NCBI RefSeq assembly: GCF_000425945.1
Contig: NZ_KE384481.1
Coordinates: 186,001 to 250,000, forward strand
Length of the DNA stretch: 64,000 nt
DNA from: Candidatus Solirubrobacter pratensis
GTDB lineage: Bacteria; Actinomycetota; Thermoleophilia; Solirubrobacterales; Solirubrobacteraceae
Direction: 5' to 3'
The notes beneath the pieces are model-generated. The model was not told the DNA's origin and ran no database searches. It was given only the letters and a program-made list of their open reading frames with translations. Of the stretch, positions 32,954 to 41,153 are shown in pieces (position 1 is the first letter of the stretch; each line of letters opens with the position of its first letter). A program made the translations under genes and the position numbers.

Positions 32954-33519
32954 ATCACCCGCGTGCTGCTACGGGGCATCTGCCGCACCATGACGGGCGC
33001 GCCGTGCGCCTCGACCTCGCGGACCAGCGCGTCGCAGTCGGTGCCGGGCGCGACGCGGACCTCGAGCAGCAGGCGATCGTGCCGGATGCGCGTCAGCAGC
33101 GCGCTGCGGACGTGGCGGAACACGAGCAGCGCGATCAGGACGACGGCGGTGCCGGTGAGTGCCAGCGCGTAGAACCCGACGGCGGTCGCCATGCCGATCG
33201 CGGCGGAGATCCAGACCGCGGCCGCCGTGGTCAGGCCGCGCACCGCCATCCCGTTGTGGATGATCGCGCCCGCGCCGAGGAACCCGACGCCGGTCACGAC
33301 CTGGGCGGCGACGCGTGTGGGATCGATCGGCGCGACGCCGTGCATGCCGCTGAAGCCGTAGACGGAGGTCAGCGTGAAGACGGCGGCGCCCATGCCGACC
33401 AGCACGTGCGTGCGCACGCCGGCCGGCTGATCGCGCGCCTCCCGTTCCAGCCCCACCGCCCCGCACAGCAGAACGACGAGCGTCAAGCGAAGCGCGAGAT
33501 CGAGGTAGGAGATGGTCAT
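32869..33519 (-). CDS. MgtC/SapB-family membrane protein
   Basis: Four hydrophobic segments and the MgtC signatures are present: LCGAVGLEREARDQPAGVRTHVLVGMGAAVF and QVVTGVGFLGAGAIIHNGMAVRGLTTAAAVWISAAIGMA. A soluble tail of ACT-like type (LLLEVRVAPGTDCDALVREVEAHGAPVMV) follows. MgtC proteins help bacteria cope with low magnesium or acid stress, partly through the F-type ATPase. The last ~30 residues (from PRSSTRV) are read antisense to the end of the purine permease gene over 85 bp and look unlike the family, as if the normal stop codon had been lost. Confidence 0.85.
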   Translation of the reverse strand: MTISYLDLALRLTLVVLLCGAVGLEREARDQPAGVRTHVLVGMGAAVFTLTSVYGFSGMHGVAPIDPTRVAAQVVTGVGFLGAGAIIHNGMAVRGLTTAAAVWISAAIGMATAVGFYALALTGTAVVLIALLVFRHVRSALLTRIRHDRLLLEVRVAPGTDCDALVREVEAHGAPVMVRQMPRSSTRVIQNTCASSQLEAKNARNSGTSAHISGWT

Positions 33520-33577
33520 GGCGCGCAGGATGGGCCGCGCGGCGCTAAGGCCGCGTGCAGATCCGCCGGCGTGGCCT

Positions 33578-35491
33578 TCAGATCTCGTGAAGGCGGGCGG
33601 GCACGTGACTCATCGCGTGCTCGGCCAGCGCGGCGATCGTGAGGCTCGGGTTGACGCCCACGTTGGCCGGGACCGCCGCGCCGTCGCAGACGAGCAGGTT
33701 CTCGTAGCCGAACGCGCGCTGGCGGGCGTCGACGACGCCCTGCGACGGATCGGCGCCGATCACCGCGCCGCCGAGGATGTGGGCGGTCGAGGGGATGTTC
33801 GCGGCCGCCTCCATGATCGAGCTCTGGGCGATGCCGCCCGTGCGCTCCGCCAGCCACTCGGCGAAGCGGTTGGCGACGGGGATGAAGGTCGGGTTCGGGC
33901 GCTCGCGATCCTGCTCGGTCGCGAGCCGGACGCGGCCGCCGCGGCCGCGCCTCGCGCGCAGCGCGATCGCGTTGTCGAGCGACTGCATCACGAGCACGAT
34001 GATCGTGCGCTGCGACCAGCCGAACGGGTTGAGCGTGCGCGCGAGCAGTCCCGGGTGGCGAAGCGCGGCGGCGAGCAGCTTGAGCGGGCGCGTGACGCGC
34101 GTCCCGCCGCCGGTCAGCAGCGTGAAGAGCGCCGAGACGCCGTCGCCGGCGTCGCCGTAGACGCACGTCTCGATGTGGGTGTCCGGGTCGGGGTAGATCG
34201 AGCCCGTGATCGCGATCCGGCGCGTGATGTCCTCGCTCCCGGGCGGGAGCGTGACCGCGAGGATCGCCTCCGAGTTCGTGCGCACGAGCTCACCGAGGCG
34301 GGCGGACAGGCGTGGGAGCGAGCCGTTGAGCCGGCACGCCTGCAGGAGCCGGTTGGTGCCGAGCGCTCCCGCGGCGACCACGACGCCGCGGGCGGTGTGT
34401 GTCCGGCGGTCGCGGCGCAGCCACGCGCCGGAGCGCTCTGTCGTCACCGCGTAGCCGTCGGAGCCGTCCGGCGCCCAGAGCGGCCGGATGTCGACCACCG
34501 TGCGCTCGGGCAGGATGCGCGCGCCGGCGCGCTCGGCGAACCACAGGTAGTTCTTCACGAGCGTGTTCTTGGCCCCGACGGGGCAGCCGACCATGCAGCG
34601 CCCGCAGCGCGTGCAGCCAGTGCGGTCCGGCCCGGCGCCGCCGAAGTACGGGTCCGCGACCGTGACGCCGGGCTCGCCGAGGAACACGCCGACGCGCGTC
34701 TTCGCATAGGTGTCCGGCACGCCGATCTCATGCGCATACGCGCGCAGGTGGTCGTCCGCGGGGTCGTCCTGGTCGTACGCGACGACGCCGAGCATCCGCT
34801 CCGCCTCGTCGTAGTGCGGCGCGAGCGCGACCTGCCAGTCCCCGAGGTCGCGCCACTGCCGGTCCTCGTAGAAGCGCGCCGGCGCACGGTAGAGCGTGTT
34901 CGCGTACACGAGCGAGCCGCCGCCGACCCCCGCGCCGCTCACGATCGCGACGTCCTTGAAGATCGTCAGCCGGAAGATGCCGCGCAGGCCGAGGCGCGGG
35001 GCATACCAGTAGCGCCGCGCGTCCCACGCCGACTTCGGCAGCTCGTCGTCCGCGAAGCGGCGCCCCGCCTCGAGCAGGCCGACCGAGTAGCCCTTCTGCG
35101 CCAGCCGCAGCGCGCTCACGCTGCCGCCGAAGCCGGAGCCGATCACCAGCCAGTCGTAACGTCGCGCGGAGGTCGACGGCCCGCCGGTCCCGGAGGGTGA
35201 TGCCGAGCCGCGAAGGCCGGCGACCGGAGGGCGAAATGCCATTTCACCGGAGGTCGACGGCCCGCCGGTCCCGGAGGGTGACGCCGAGCCGCGAAGGCCG
35301 GCGACCGGAGGGCGAAATGCCATTTCACCGGAGGTCGACGGCCCGCCGGTCCCGGAGGGTGACGCCGAGCCGCGAAGGCCGGCGACCGGAGGGCGAAATG
35401 CCATTTCACCGGAGGTCGACGGCCCGCCGGTCGCGGAGGGTGACGCCGAGCGGCGAAGGCCGGCGACCGGAGGGCGAAATGCCATGTTCAT
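33578..35491 (-). CDS. GMC-type (cholesterol-oxidase-like) FAD oxidoreductase
   Basis: The enzyme core begins RRYDWLVIGSGFGGSVSALRLA and continues with GAGVGGGSLVYANTL, VVVAAGALGTNRLL, the active-site HILGGAVIG and the closing NLLVCDGAAVPANVGVNPSLTIAALAEHAM, as in bacterial cholesterol-oxidase relatives. A Cys-rich insert CTRCGRCMVGCPVGAKNT (around two fifths in) looks like a small metal or Fe-S site. The first ~110 residues, if translated from ATG 35491, are four copies of a 27-residue repeat. In-frame ATGs also occur at 35485, 35404, 35323 and 35242; the last leaves a natural 26-residue lead and is the safest minimal start. Substrate unknown. Confidence 0.85.
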   Translation of the reverse strand: MNMAFRPPVAGLRRSASPSATGGPSTSGEMAFRPPVAGLRGSASPSGTGGPSTSGEMAFRPPVAGLRGSASPSGTGGPSTSGEMAFRPPVAGLRGSASPSGTGGPSTSARRYDWLVIGSGFGGSVSALRLAQKGYSVGLLEAGRRFADDELPKSAWDARRYWYAPRLGLRGIFRLTIFKDVAIVSGAGVGGGSLVYANTLYRAPARFYEDRQWRDLGDWQVALAPHYDEAERMLGVVAYDQDDPADDHLRAYAHEIGVPDTYAKTRVGVFLGEPGVTVADPYFGGAGPDRTGCTRCGRCMVGCPVGAKNTLVKNYLWFAERAGARILPERTVVDIRPLWAPDGSDGYAVTTERSGAWLRRDRRTHTARGVVVAAGALGTNRLLQACRLNGSLPRLSARLGELVRTNSEAILAVTLPPGSEDITRRIAITGSIYPDPDTHIETCVYGDAGDGVSALFTLLTGGGTRVTRPLKLLAAALRHPGLLARTLNPFGWSQRTIIVLVMQSLDNAIALRARRGRGGRVRLATEQDRERPNPTFIPVANRFAEWLAERTGGIAQSSIMEAAANIPSTAHILGGAVIGADPSQGVVDARQRAFGYENLLVCDGAAVPANVGVNPSLTIAALAEHAMSHVPARLHEI

Positions 35492-35562
35492 CGGAGGTTG
35501 AGCCCGCCGGTCCCGGAGGGTGATGCCGAGCCGGCGACCGGAGGGCGAAACTCTAATTCACC
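35167..35562. repeat. 81-bp tandem repeat, four full copies and one degenerate
   Basis: Copies start at 35167, 35248, 35329 and 35410 with an exact 81-bp period, and a fifth, shortened by about 10 bp and diverged, starts at 35492. On the minus strand each full unit is read as 27 codons (AFRPPVAGLRGSASPSGTG then GPSTSGEM) in frame with the GMC oxidoreductase and supplies an ATG preceded by GGTGAA. The fifth copy lies outside the gene and has lost the ATG, so the array behaves as a DNA repeat that the gene has incorporated. Confidence 0.93.
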
Positions 35563-35581
35563 GTGCCCACGCTGCGTGACC

Positions 35582-36508
35582 TCAAGCCCTGCGCAGGTGC
35601 AGGCGGCGCACGAAGTGGTCCGGCCCCTTCTCGAGGATCAGGTCCGCGCGCGGGCGCGAGGGGCCGATGTTCTGCACGAGGTTCGGATGGTTGGTGCGGT
35701 TCCAGATCGCGTCCGCGGTCGCGATCGCCTCCTGGTCGGACAGGCTCGCGTAGCGGTGGAAGTAGGACTCGGGGCGCTGGAAGGCGCCGTTGCGGAGCTT
35801 GAGGAAGCGCTCGAGGTACCAGCGGCGCACGTCCGTCTCGTCGGCGTCGAGGTAGAGCGCGAAGTCGACGAAGTCCGAGACGTAGACGCGGCCCGCGCCG
35901 CGCTGGAGCACGTTGACGCCCTCGAGCACGACGACGTCCGGGCGCACGACCCGCTGCGACTCCTCGGGCACGATGTCGTAGGTCAGATGCGAGTAGACCG
36001 GCGCGCTGACCTCGTCGACGCCGCTCTTGAGGGCGGCGACGAAGCGCAGCAGCGCGCGCCGGTCGTAGCTCTCCGGGAAGCCCTTGCGCTGCAGGATCCC
36101 GCGCTCGACGAGCGTGGCGTTGGGCAGCAGGAAGCCGTCGGTGGTGACGAGCTCCACGCGCCAGTCCGGCCGCATCCCGCGCATCAGCGCGAGGACGAGC
36201 CGCGCCGCCGTGCTCTTGCCGACGGCCACGCTGCCGGCGAGGGCGATCAGGAACGGCACGCGGTCGGGCGGCTCGCCCAGGAACTCGCTCTGCGCGGCGG
36301 AGAACCGGCGCCGCGCCTCCACGCGCAGGACGAGCAGCCGGGCGAGCGGGACGTAGACCTCCGACATCTCGGCCAGCGCGACCGGCTCGCCGAGCCCGCT
36401 GAGCCCGGCGAGCTCGTCGTAGCCGAGCGCCGCGCCGTCGCCGCCGAGCTCCTTCCAGCGGTCCCGCTCGATCGCGGTGAACGGGGTCGCCGGGCGGCCG
36501 TTCAGCAA
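35582..36508 (-). CDS. coaA: Type I pantothenate kinase
   Basis: This 308-aa protein matches bacterial CoaA over its length: P-loop AGSVAVGKSTAARLV (92-100 core), VTTDGFLLPNATL, KGFPESYDRRALLRF, YDIVPEESQ, the Walker B-like VVVLEGVNVLQ and the C-terminal FHRYASLSDQEAI. It phosphorylates pantothenate, the first step of coenzyme A synthesis. The start is TTG 36508, giving MLNGRPATPFTAIERDRW; no better start is visible. It overlaps the end of the ybdD-like gene by 7 bp and so is probably translated from the cstA transcript. Confidence 0.95.
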   Translation of the reverse strand: MLNGRPATPFTAIERDRWKELGGDGAALGYDELAGLSGLGEPVALAEMSEVYVPLARLLVLRVEARRRFSAAQSEFLGEPPDRVPFLIALAGSVAVGKSTAARLVLALMRGMRPDWRVELVTTDGFLLPNATLVERGILQRKGFPESYDRRALLRFVAALKSGVDEVSAPVYSHLTYDIVPEESQRVVRPDVVVLEGVNVLQRGAGRVYVSDFVDFALYLDADETDVRRWYLERFLKLRNGAFQRPESYFHRYASLSDQEAIATADAIWNRTNHPNLVQNIGPSRPRADLILEKGPDHFVRRLHLRRA

Positions 36509-36690
36509 CAGCGTGCCTGCGTGCGCGACTCGCGGGCGTCCTGGCGACGGCGCTCGAAGTCGCGCCGCGACATCACCGGCTGCCCCGGGTGCTCGCGCCG
36601 CGCATGCTCGACGTAGCGGTCGTACGCGCTCTCGCCGGAGACCTCGCGCAGGTACCAGCGGACTCCGGCGAGCGCGCGGCGGACCGTCAT
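36502..36690 (-). CDS. YbdD/YjiX-family small protein
   Basis: This 62-aa protein, MTVRRALAGVRWYLREVSG then ESAYDRYVEHARREHPGQP and MSRRDFERRRQDARESR, has the W-Y-x(n)-YDRYVEHxRxxHP pattern of the YbdD family. These small proteins are nearly always encoded directly after cstA/btsT and are needed for full transporter activity in enterics. Its ATG overlaps the cstA stop (ATGA). The sequence ends in Cys-Cys, which is unusual. Confidence 0.92.
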   Translation of the reverse strand: MTVRRALAGVRWYLREVSGESAYDRYVEHARREHPGQPVMSRRDFERRRQDARESRTQARCC

Positions 36691-38825
36691 CGCGCCGCCC
36701 CCACCGGCTCCTCCGTGCGGTCGAAGCGGCCGGAGCGGTCGGGGAAGAGCCCGGACGGCGCGTGCAGGTGCGACTCGACGGGCGGGACCTCGGTCGTCGG
36801 CAGCGAGCCCGCGCGGACGGCGCGGACCCAGATGCGCATGGCGTCGAGGATCACCACGACGATCAGGATGGCGAACAGGGCCGACAGCACGCCGTCGACC
36901 ATCGAGTTGGTGACCACCGCGTGCATGTCGTCCATGCTCTTGGCCGGCGGCAGCACCTTGCCGGCGTCGATCGCGTCGGCGAACTTGGTCCGCTGGGCGA
37001 AGAAGCCGAGCTTCGGATTGTCGCTGAACACCTTCTGCCAGCTCGCGGTCAGCGTCACCGCCGCGTCCCACGCGAGCGGGAGGCCCGTCACCCACGCCCA
37101 CTTGAGCTTGCCGTGCTTGATCAGCAGCGTCGTGCAGATCGTCAGCGCGACCGCCGCGAGCAGCTGGTTGGCGATGCCGAACAGCGGGAACAGCTGGTTG
37201 ATCCCGCCGAGCGGGTTGGTCACGCCGGCGTAGAGGAAGTAGCCCCAGGCGGCGACGATCACCGCGCTGCAGCTCCACACGCCCGGCTTCCAGCTCACCT
37301 GCTTGAACGGCTTCCACACGTTGCCGATCGTGTCCTGGAGCATGAAGCGCCCGACCCGCGTGCCCGCGTCCACCGTCGTGAGGATGAACAGGGCCTCGAA
37401 CATGATCGCGAAGTGGTACCAGAAGGCCTTCAGGCCGTTCCCCGTCGCGCCGGAGAAGATCTGCGACATGCCGACCGCGAGCGTCGGCGCGCCGCCGGTG
37501 CGGGCGACCAGCGTCTGCTCGTCGACCGCGCGGGCCGCGCTCTGCAGCTCGGCCGGGCTGATCGCGAAGCCGAGCCCGTTGACCGCCTGCGACGCCGACC
37601 GCACCGTGTCCCCCACGACCGCGGCGGGCGCGTTCATCGCGTAATAGAGGCCCGGGTCGATGATCGAGGCGGCGATGATCGCCATCACGGCCACGAAGGA
37701 CTCCATCAGCATCGCGCCGTAACCGATGAAGCGGACCTGCGACTCCTTCTCGATCAGCTTCGGCGTGGTGCCGGAGGCGATCAGCGAGTGGAAGCCCGAC
37801 AGCGCGCCGCAGGCGATCGTGATGAAGACGAACGGGAACAGGCTGCCGGCGAACACCGGCCCCGCGCCGTTGTGGGCGAACTTGGTCACCGGCTCGTTCT
37901 GCATCACCGGCAGCGTCACCAGGATGCCGACGGCGAGCAGGCAGATCGTCCCGATCTTCATGAACGTCGACAGGTAGTCGCGCGGGGCGAGCAGCATCCA
38001 CACCGGCAGCACGCTCGCCACGAAGCCGTAGACGACCAGGCACAGCGTGAGCGCCTTCGGCGACAGGGTGAAGGTGTCGGCAAGGCCGGAGTCCGCGACG
38101 ACCTTGCCGAGCACGATCGCCGCCAGTAGGAGCGCCACGCCGATCGCGGTCGTCTCGAGCACCCGCCCCGGCCGCAGCACGCGCAGGTAGAAGCCCATCA
38201 GGAGCGCGATCGGGATCGTCATCGCGATCGAGAAGGTCCCCCACGGTGAGTTCGCGAGCGCGTTGACGACGACCAGCGCGAGGACCGCCAGCAGGATGAC
38301 CATGATCGCCAGCACGGCGATCAGCGCGGCGGCGCCGCCGACCGGCCCGATCTCCTCGCGCGCCATCTGCCCGAGGCTCTTGCCGTCGCGCCGCATCGAG
38401 AAGAACAGCGTCACCATGTCCTGCACGGCGCCGGCGAAGATGACGCCGACGATGATCCAGATCGTGCCCGGCAGATAGCCCATCTGAGCCGCCAGCACCG
38501 GGCCGACGAGCGGGCCGGCCCCGGCGATCGCGGCGAAGTGGTGGCCGAACAGGACGCGACGGTCGGTCGGCTGGTAGTCGACGTCGTTGTCCAGCCGCTC
38601 GGCGGGCGTGGCGCGCCGGTCGTCGATGCCGAGCACCGTGCGCGCGATGAAGCGCGCATAGAAGCGGTAGGCGATGGCGTAGGACCCGAGCGCGGCGGCG
38701 ATCAGCCATGCCGCGGAGATCTGCTCCCCGCGCACGAGGGCGATCACGCCCCAAGCCACGGCCCCCACCGCGGCCACCGCGGTCCAGATCACGATCGAGC
38801 GCGTGCGCGCCGGCGACTTGTTCAC
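36687..38825 (-). CDS. cstA: CstA/BtsT-family carbon-starvation transporter
   Basis: This 712-aa protein has about eighteen hydrophobic segments and the CstA signatures: YRFYARFIARTVLGID near the N-terminus, FGHHFAAIAGAGPLVGPVLAAQMGYLPGTIWI, SGFHSLIASGTTPKLI, DAGTRVGRFMLQDTIG and GGINQLFPLFGIANQLLAA. Family members take up pyruvate (BtsT, CstA) and possibly peptides. The GTG start is preceded by GAGGAGGAGAG. The partner ybdD-like gene follows with an ATGA overlap, and coaA comes next. Whether pyruvate or peptide is the substrate here is not shown by sequence. Confidence 0.95.
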   Translation of the reverse strand: MNKSPARTRSIVIWTAVAAVGAVAWGVIALVRGEQISAAWLIAAALGSYAIAYRFYARFIARTVLGIDDRRATPAERLDNDVDYQPTDRRVLFGHHFAAIAGAGPLVGPVLAAQMGYLPGTIWIIVGVIFAGAVQDMVTLFFSMRRDGKSLGQMAREEIGPVGGAAALIAVLAIMVILLAVLALVVVNALANSPWGTFSIAMTIPIALLMGFYLRVLRPGRVLETTAIGVALLLAAIVLGKVVADSGLADTFTLSPKALTLCLVVYGFVASVLPVWMLLAPRDYLSTFMKIGTICLLAVGILVTLPVMQNEPVTKFAHNGAGPVFAGSLFPFVFITIACGALSGFHSLIASGTTPKLIEKESQVRFIGYGAMLMESFVAVMAIIAASIIDPGLYYAMNAPAAVVGDTVRSASQAVNGLGFAISPAELQSAARAVDEQTLVARTGGAPTLAVGMSQIFSGATGNGLKAFWYHFAIMFEALFILTTVDAGTRVGRFMLQDTIGNVWKPFKQVSWKPGVWSCSAVIVAAWGYFLYAGVTNPLGGINQLFPLFGIANQLLAAVALTICTTLLIKHGKLKWAWVTGLPLAWDAAVTLTASWQKVFSDNPKLGFFAQRTKFADAIDAGKVLPPAKSMDDMHAVVTNSMVDGVLSALFAILIVVVILDAMRIWVRAVRAGSLPTTEVPPVESHLHAPSGLFPDRSGRFDRTEEPVGAAR

Positions 38826-38924
38826 AGTCTCTCCTCCTCTGCGACCTGAGCAGGAATTGCCTCCCCGAGTGGGTGGGAGGTGAAACCTCAGGCGAGCGCC
38901 CGCGTCAGCGTGGTGTCGGCGGCG

Positions 38925-39236
38925 TCAGGAGAGCGCCCGCGCGAGCGCGGTGGCGCCGGCGGCGAGGAGCACGATGACGATCATCGGCAGGCGTGCGGAG
39001 ATCCCCAACGCGGCCGCGGCGAGGCCGGCCAGGCGGGCGTCGAGCCGCATGCCGTCGCCTCCGGCGCTGAGCGTCTCGTACACGACCAGCCCGGCGAGGA
39101 TCGCGGGCGCGACGAGCTTGGTGACGCTCATGGCTCGCCCGCCAGGGGCTTTCCCGCCGATGGTCAGCGGGCCGGCGGCCTTGGAGAGGGCGGTGCCGAC
39201 GAAGAGGACGCCGATCGTGACCCAGGCGGCGGTCAC
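38925..39236 (-). CDS. azlD: AzlD-family branched-chain amino acid export subunit
   Basis: This 103-aa protein has four hydrophobic segments and the AzlD pattern (VTIGVLFVGTALSKAAGPL, LAPAILAGLVVYETLS, LAGLAAAALGISARLPMIVIVLLAAGATALAR). AzlD works with AzlC as a two-subunit exporter of branched-chain or other amino acids. Its GTG overlaps the azlC stop as GTGA. About 100 bp without a visible gene separates it from cstA. Confidence 0.9.
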   Translation of the reverse strand: MTAAWVTIGVLFVGTALSKAAGPLTIGGKAPGGRAMSVTKLVAPAILAGLVVYETLSAGGDGMRLDARLAGLAAAALGISARLPMIVIVLLAAGATALARALS

Positions 39237-39940
39237 GACGTGTGCTCCGCGGCGGGCGTGCGCGCGCGGGCGGCGGTCGCCTTCGCCCCGCCACGCAGGC
39301 CGATCAGCGCGGCGGCCGACGCGGCGAGGACCGGGACGCCGGGCGGCGCGAACGGCATCAGCGCGACCGCGATCGCAGCGCCGAGCAGCGCGGCGGTGAG
39401 CGGGCCGCGACCGCGCGCCTCCTCGACCAGCAGGACGAGGAAGAAGGCGGGGAAGATCGCGTCCAGACCCAGCGCCGAGGGGTCGGCCAGCGCGTCGCCG
39501 CCGACGACGCCCGCGAGCGTGCCCCCGGACCAGGCGAGGAACTGCGCCGCCGTGGCGCCGAGCAGGATGCCGCGGTCATACGAGCCGTCGCCGCGGCTGG
39601 ACAGCGCGAACGATGCGTCGACGAGCGCCTGCGCCTGCGCGGCGCGGGCAACCGGGCGGCGCGAGAGGAACGGGCCGATCGCGAAGCCCATCGGGAGCCA
39701 GCGCGCGTTCATCAGCATCCCGGCCGCGATCGCCGCGACCGCGCCGCCGCCCGCCGCCAGCACGGTCACGGACGCGAACTGGGCGGCGCCGGAGAAGACG
39801 ACCAGCGACATCACGACGGGGGCGACGGAGCCCATCACGGGCTGGGCGAGCACGCCGAATGCGATGCCGACGGCGAACGTCGGGAGGATCAGCGGCGCGC
39901 CCGCACGGACGCCCTCACGGATTCGGCTTGCATCATGCAC
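39233..39940 (-). CDS. azlC: AzlC-family branched-chain amino acid export subunit
   Basis: About 235 aa with seven to eight hydrophobic segments. IREGVRAGAPLILPTFAVGIAFGVLAQ, FSGAAQFASVTVLAAGGG, the conserved NARWLPMGFAIGPFL and AAQFLAWSGGTLAGVVGG are characteristic. An upstream TTG at 39961 is also in frame, but GTG 39940 is preferred: TATTCT on the minus strand (39956-39951) would act as -10 and start transcription after the TTG. It is divergent from a CGNR regulator, which probably controls it. Confidence 0.9.
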   Translation of the reverse strand: MHDASRIREGVRAGAPLILPTFAVGIAFGVLAQPVMGSVAPVVMSLVVFSGAAQFASVTVLAAGGGAVAAIAAGMLMNARWLPMGFAIGPFLSRRPVARAAQAQALVDASFALSSRGDGSYDRGILLGATAAQFLAWSGGTLAGVVGGDALADPSALGLDAIFPAFFLVLLVEEARGRGPLTAALLGAAIAVALMPFAPPGVPVLAASAAALIGLRGGAKATAARARTPAAEHTS

Positions 39941-39970
39941 CTTACCGGTTAGAATATCCAAGGGGTAAGG
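39940..39970. promoter_or_regulatory. Shared azlC / CGNR-regulator promoter and operator
   Basis: CCTTACC (39940-39946) and GGTAAGG (39964-39970) form a perfect 7-bp inverted repeat with a 17-bp spacer. It encloses overlapping -10 hexamers for both directions, TAGAAT (39950-39955, plus) and TATTCT (39956-39951, minus). A regulator bound here would block both genes. The right arm doubles as Shine-Dalgarno of the CGNR gene. Confidence 0.55.
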
Positions 39971-39972
39971 AT

Positions 39973-40566
39973 ATGCAACCCGAGACGATCAAGCTGATGG
40001 GCGGGGCGCTCTGCCTCGACTTCGCGAACAGCACGGACTGGACCGCGGAGAACGAGTCGATCGAGGTGGAGGACGCGCTGCTGGAGTCCGACTCGCTGGT
40101 CCGCTGGGGACGCCGCGTCGGGCTGATCGCCGCCGGGTCGGGGCGCGACGGCGCGATCGCGGCCGAGCTCGCCGCGGCGCGGGAGCTTCGCCCCGCGCTC
40201 CGCGGCGTGCTGATCGCCGCCGCCCACGGAGATGCGCCACCGGGCGCGGCCGTCGATCTCCTGACGCGCACGTACGCCGAGGCGGCCGCCGCCGCGCGGC
40301 TCACCCCGCGCGGCGACGGCGCCTACGTCCTCGACTGGCCCGACGACGACCCGCGCAAGGTCCGCTTCGCCGTCGTCGCCGACGCGATCGCGCTGCTCGC
40401 CGACGCCCCGCGCCTCGTCCGCGTGCACGTCTGCCCCGGCCGCGACTGCGGCTGGCTGTTCCTCAACACGAGCGGACGGCAGCGCTGGTGCTCGATGGCG
40501 ACGTGCGGGAGCCGCGCGAAGATGCGCGCGATGTACGCCCGCAGGCGCGCCGAGGCGAGCTCCTGA
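39973..40566 (+). CDS. ABATE/CGNR zinc-finger transcriptional regulator
   Basis: This 197-aa protein has an N-terminal ABATE domain starting LMGGALCLDFANSTDWT and a C-terminal CGNR zinc finger, CPGRDCGWLFLNTSGR then RWCSMATCGSRAKMRAM, with Cys154, Cys159, Cys173 and Cys178 and the conserved Arg/Lys DNA-binding tail. The ABATE domain is thought to bind small molecules and control DNA binding by the finger. GGGGTAAGG precedes the ATG. Being divergent from azlCD, it probably regulates amino acid export and its own gene. Confidence 0.92.
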   Translation: MQPETIKLMGGALCLDFANSTDWTAENESIEVEDALLESDSLVRWGRRVGLIAAGSGRDGAIAAELAAARELRPALRGVLIAAAHGDAPPGAAVDLLTRTYAEAAAAARLTPRGDGAYVLDWPDDDPRKVRFAVVADAIALLADAPRLVRVHVCPGRDCGWLFLNTSGRQRWCSMATCGSRAKMRAMYARRRAEASS

Positions 40567-40575
40567 GCGCAACGG

Positions 40576-41151
40576 TCAGCCGGCCGCGCCCGCGGGCACG
40601 CAGACGGCGAAGACCGAGAACGTGTGCGCGGCCGTCTCGTCGTCGTTCCGGACCTGGGCAGACCAGGTGCGGCCGCCGCCGCTCGGGAAGCTGTCGATGA
40701 TGTCCGTGTGCGCCGGGTCGTCCACGCGGACACCGCCGCCGCTCGCCAGCTGGCCGGCGTCGCAGCCCACCGTGACCAGATCCGATGCCGTGCTCAGCCC
40801 GACGGGCGCCTGCGCGACGCTCCCGTTCGCGCCGCGGAAGATCACTCGGTCCAGCGCGATCGTCGCGCCCGCGTGGTCCGCGGCCAAGCTGCGGTCGGCC
40901 GTCTGGGCCGACACGACCTTGCCGAGCGACGACTCGACGATCTGCCTCCCGGTGAAGCTCTCGGGCGCGAGCTTGGCGCCGGTGATGGCGCCGGCCTTGA
41001 CCTTCGCGCTGGTGACCGCGTTCTTCTTCAGCTGCGCGCTCCCCACGCTGTTCTTGGGCAACCGCGAGACCGCGTACGACGTTCCGCCGAGCGCGACCAC
41101 TAAAGCGGCGATCGCGACGAGCAGCGCGGGTGACAGGTGCTTGCGCAACAT
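40576..41151 (-). CDS. Exported/membrane-anchored protein of a Thermoleophilia-type family
   Basis: The N-terminus MLRKHLSPALLVAIAALVVALGGTSYAV is a membrane anchor or signal, followed by LPKNSVGSAQLKKNAVTSAKV, a repeat-like stretch (KNSVG, KNAVT, AGAIT) common in proteins of Solirubrobacter/Conexibacter relatives. The remaining ~120 residues are beta-rich with two Cys (TVGCDAG and AVCVPAG). Function unknown, probably surface-exposed. GGAGG lies before the ATG, 2 bp after the upstream CARDB-like gene, so it closes the two-component/exporter operon. Confidence 0.8.
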   Translation of the reverse strand: MLRKHLSPALLVAIAALVVALGGTSYAVSRLPKNSVGSAQLKKNAVTSAKVKAGAITGAKLAPESFTGRQIVESSLGKVVSAQTADRSLAADHAGATIALDRVIFRGANGSVAQAPVGLSTASDLVTVGCDAGQLASGGGVRVDDPAHTDIIDSFPSGGGRTWSAQVRNDDETAAHTFSVFAVCVPAGAAG

Positions 41152-41153
41152 GA

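Noticed and set aside
35167-35562. Possible CRISPR or transposon repeat
   Set aside because: The copies are contiguous and nearly identical with no spacers, no target duplication and no transposase; it is a tandem repeat.
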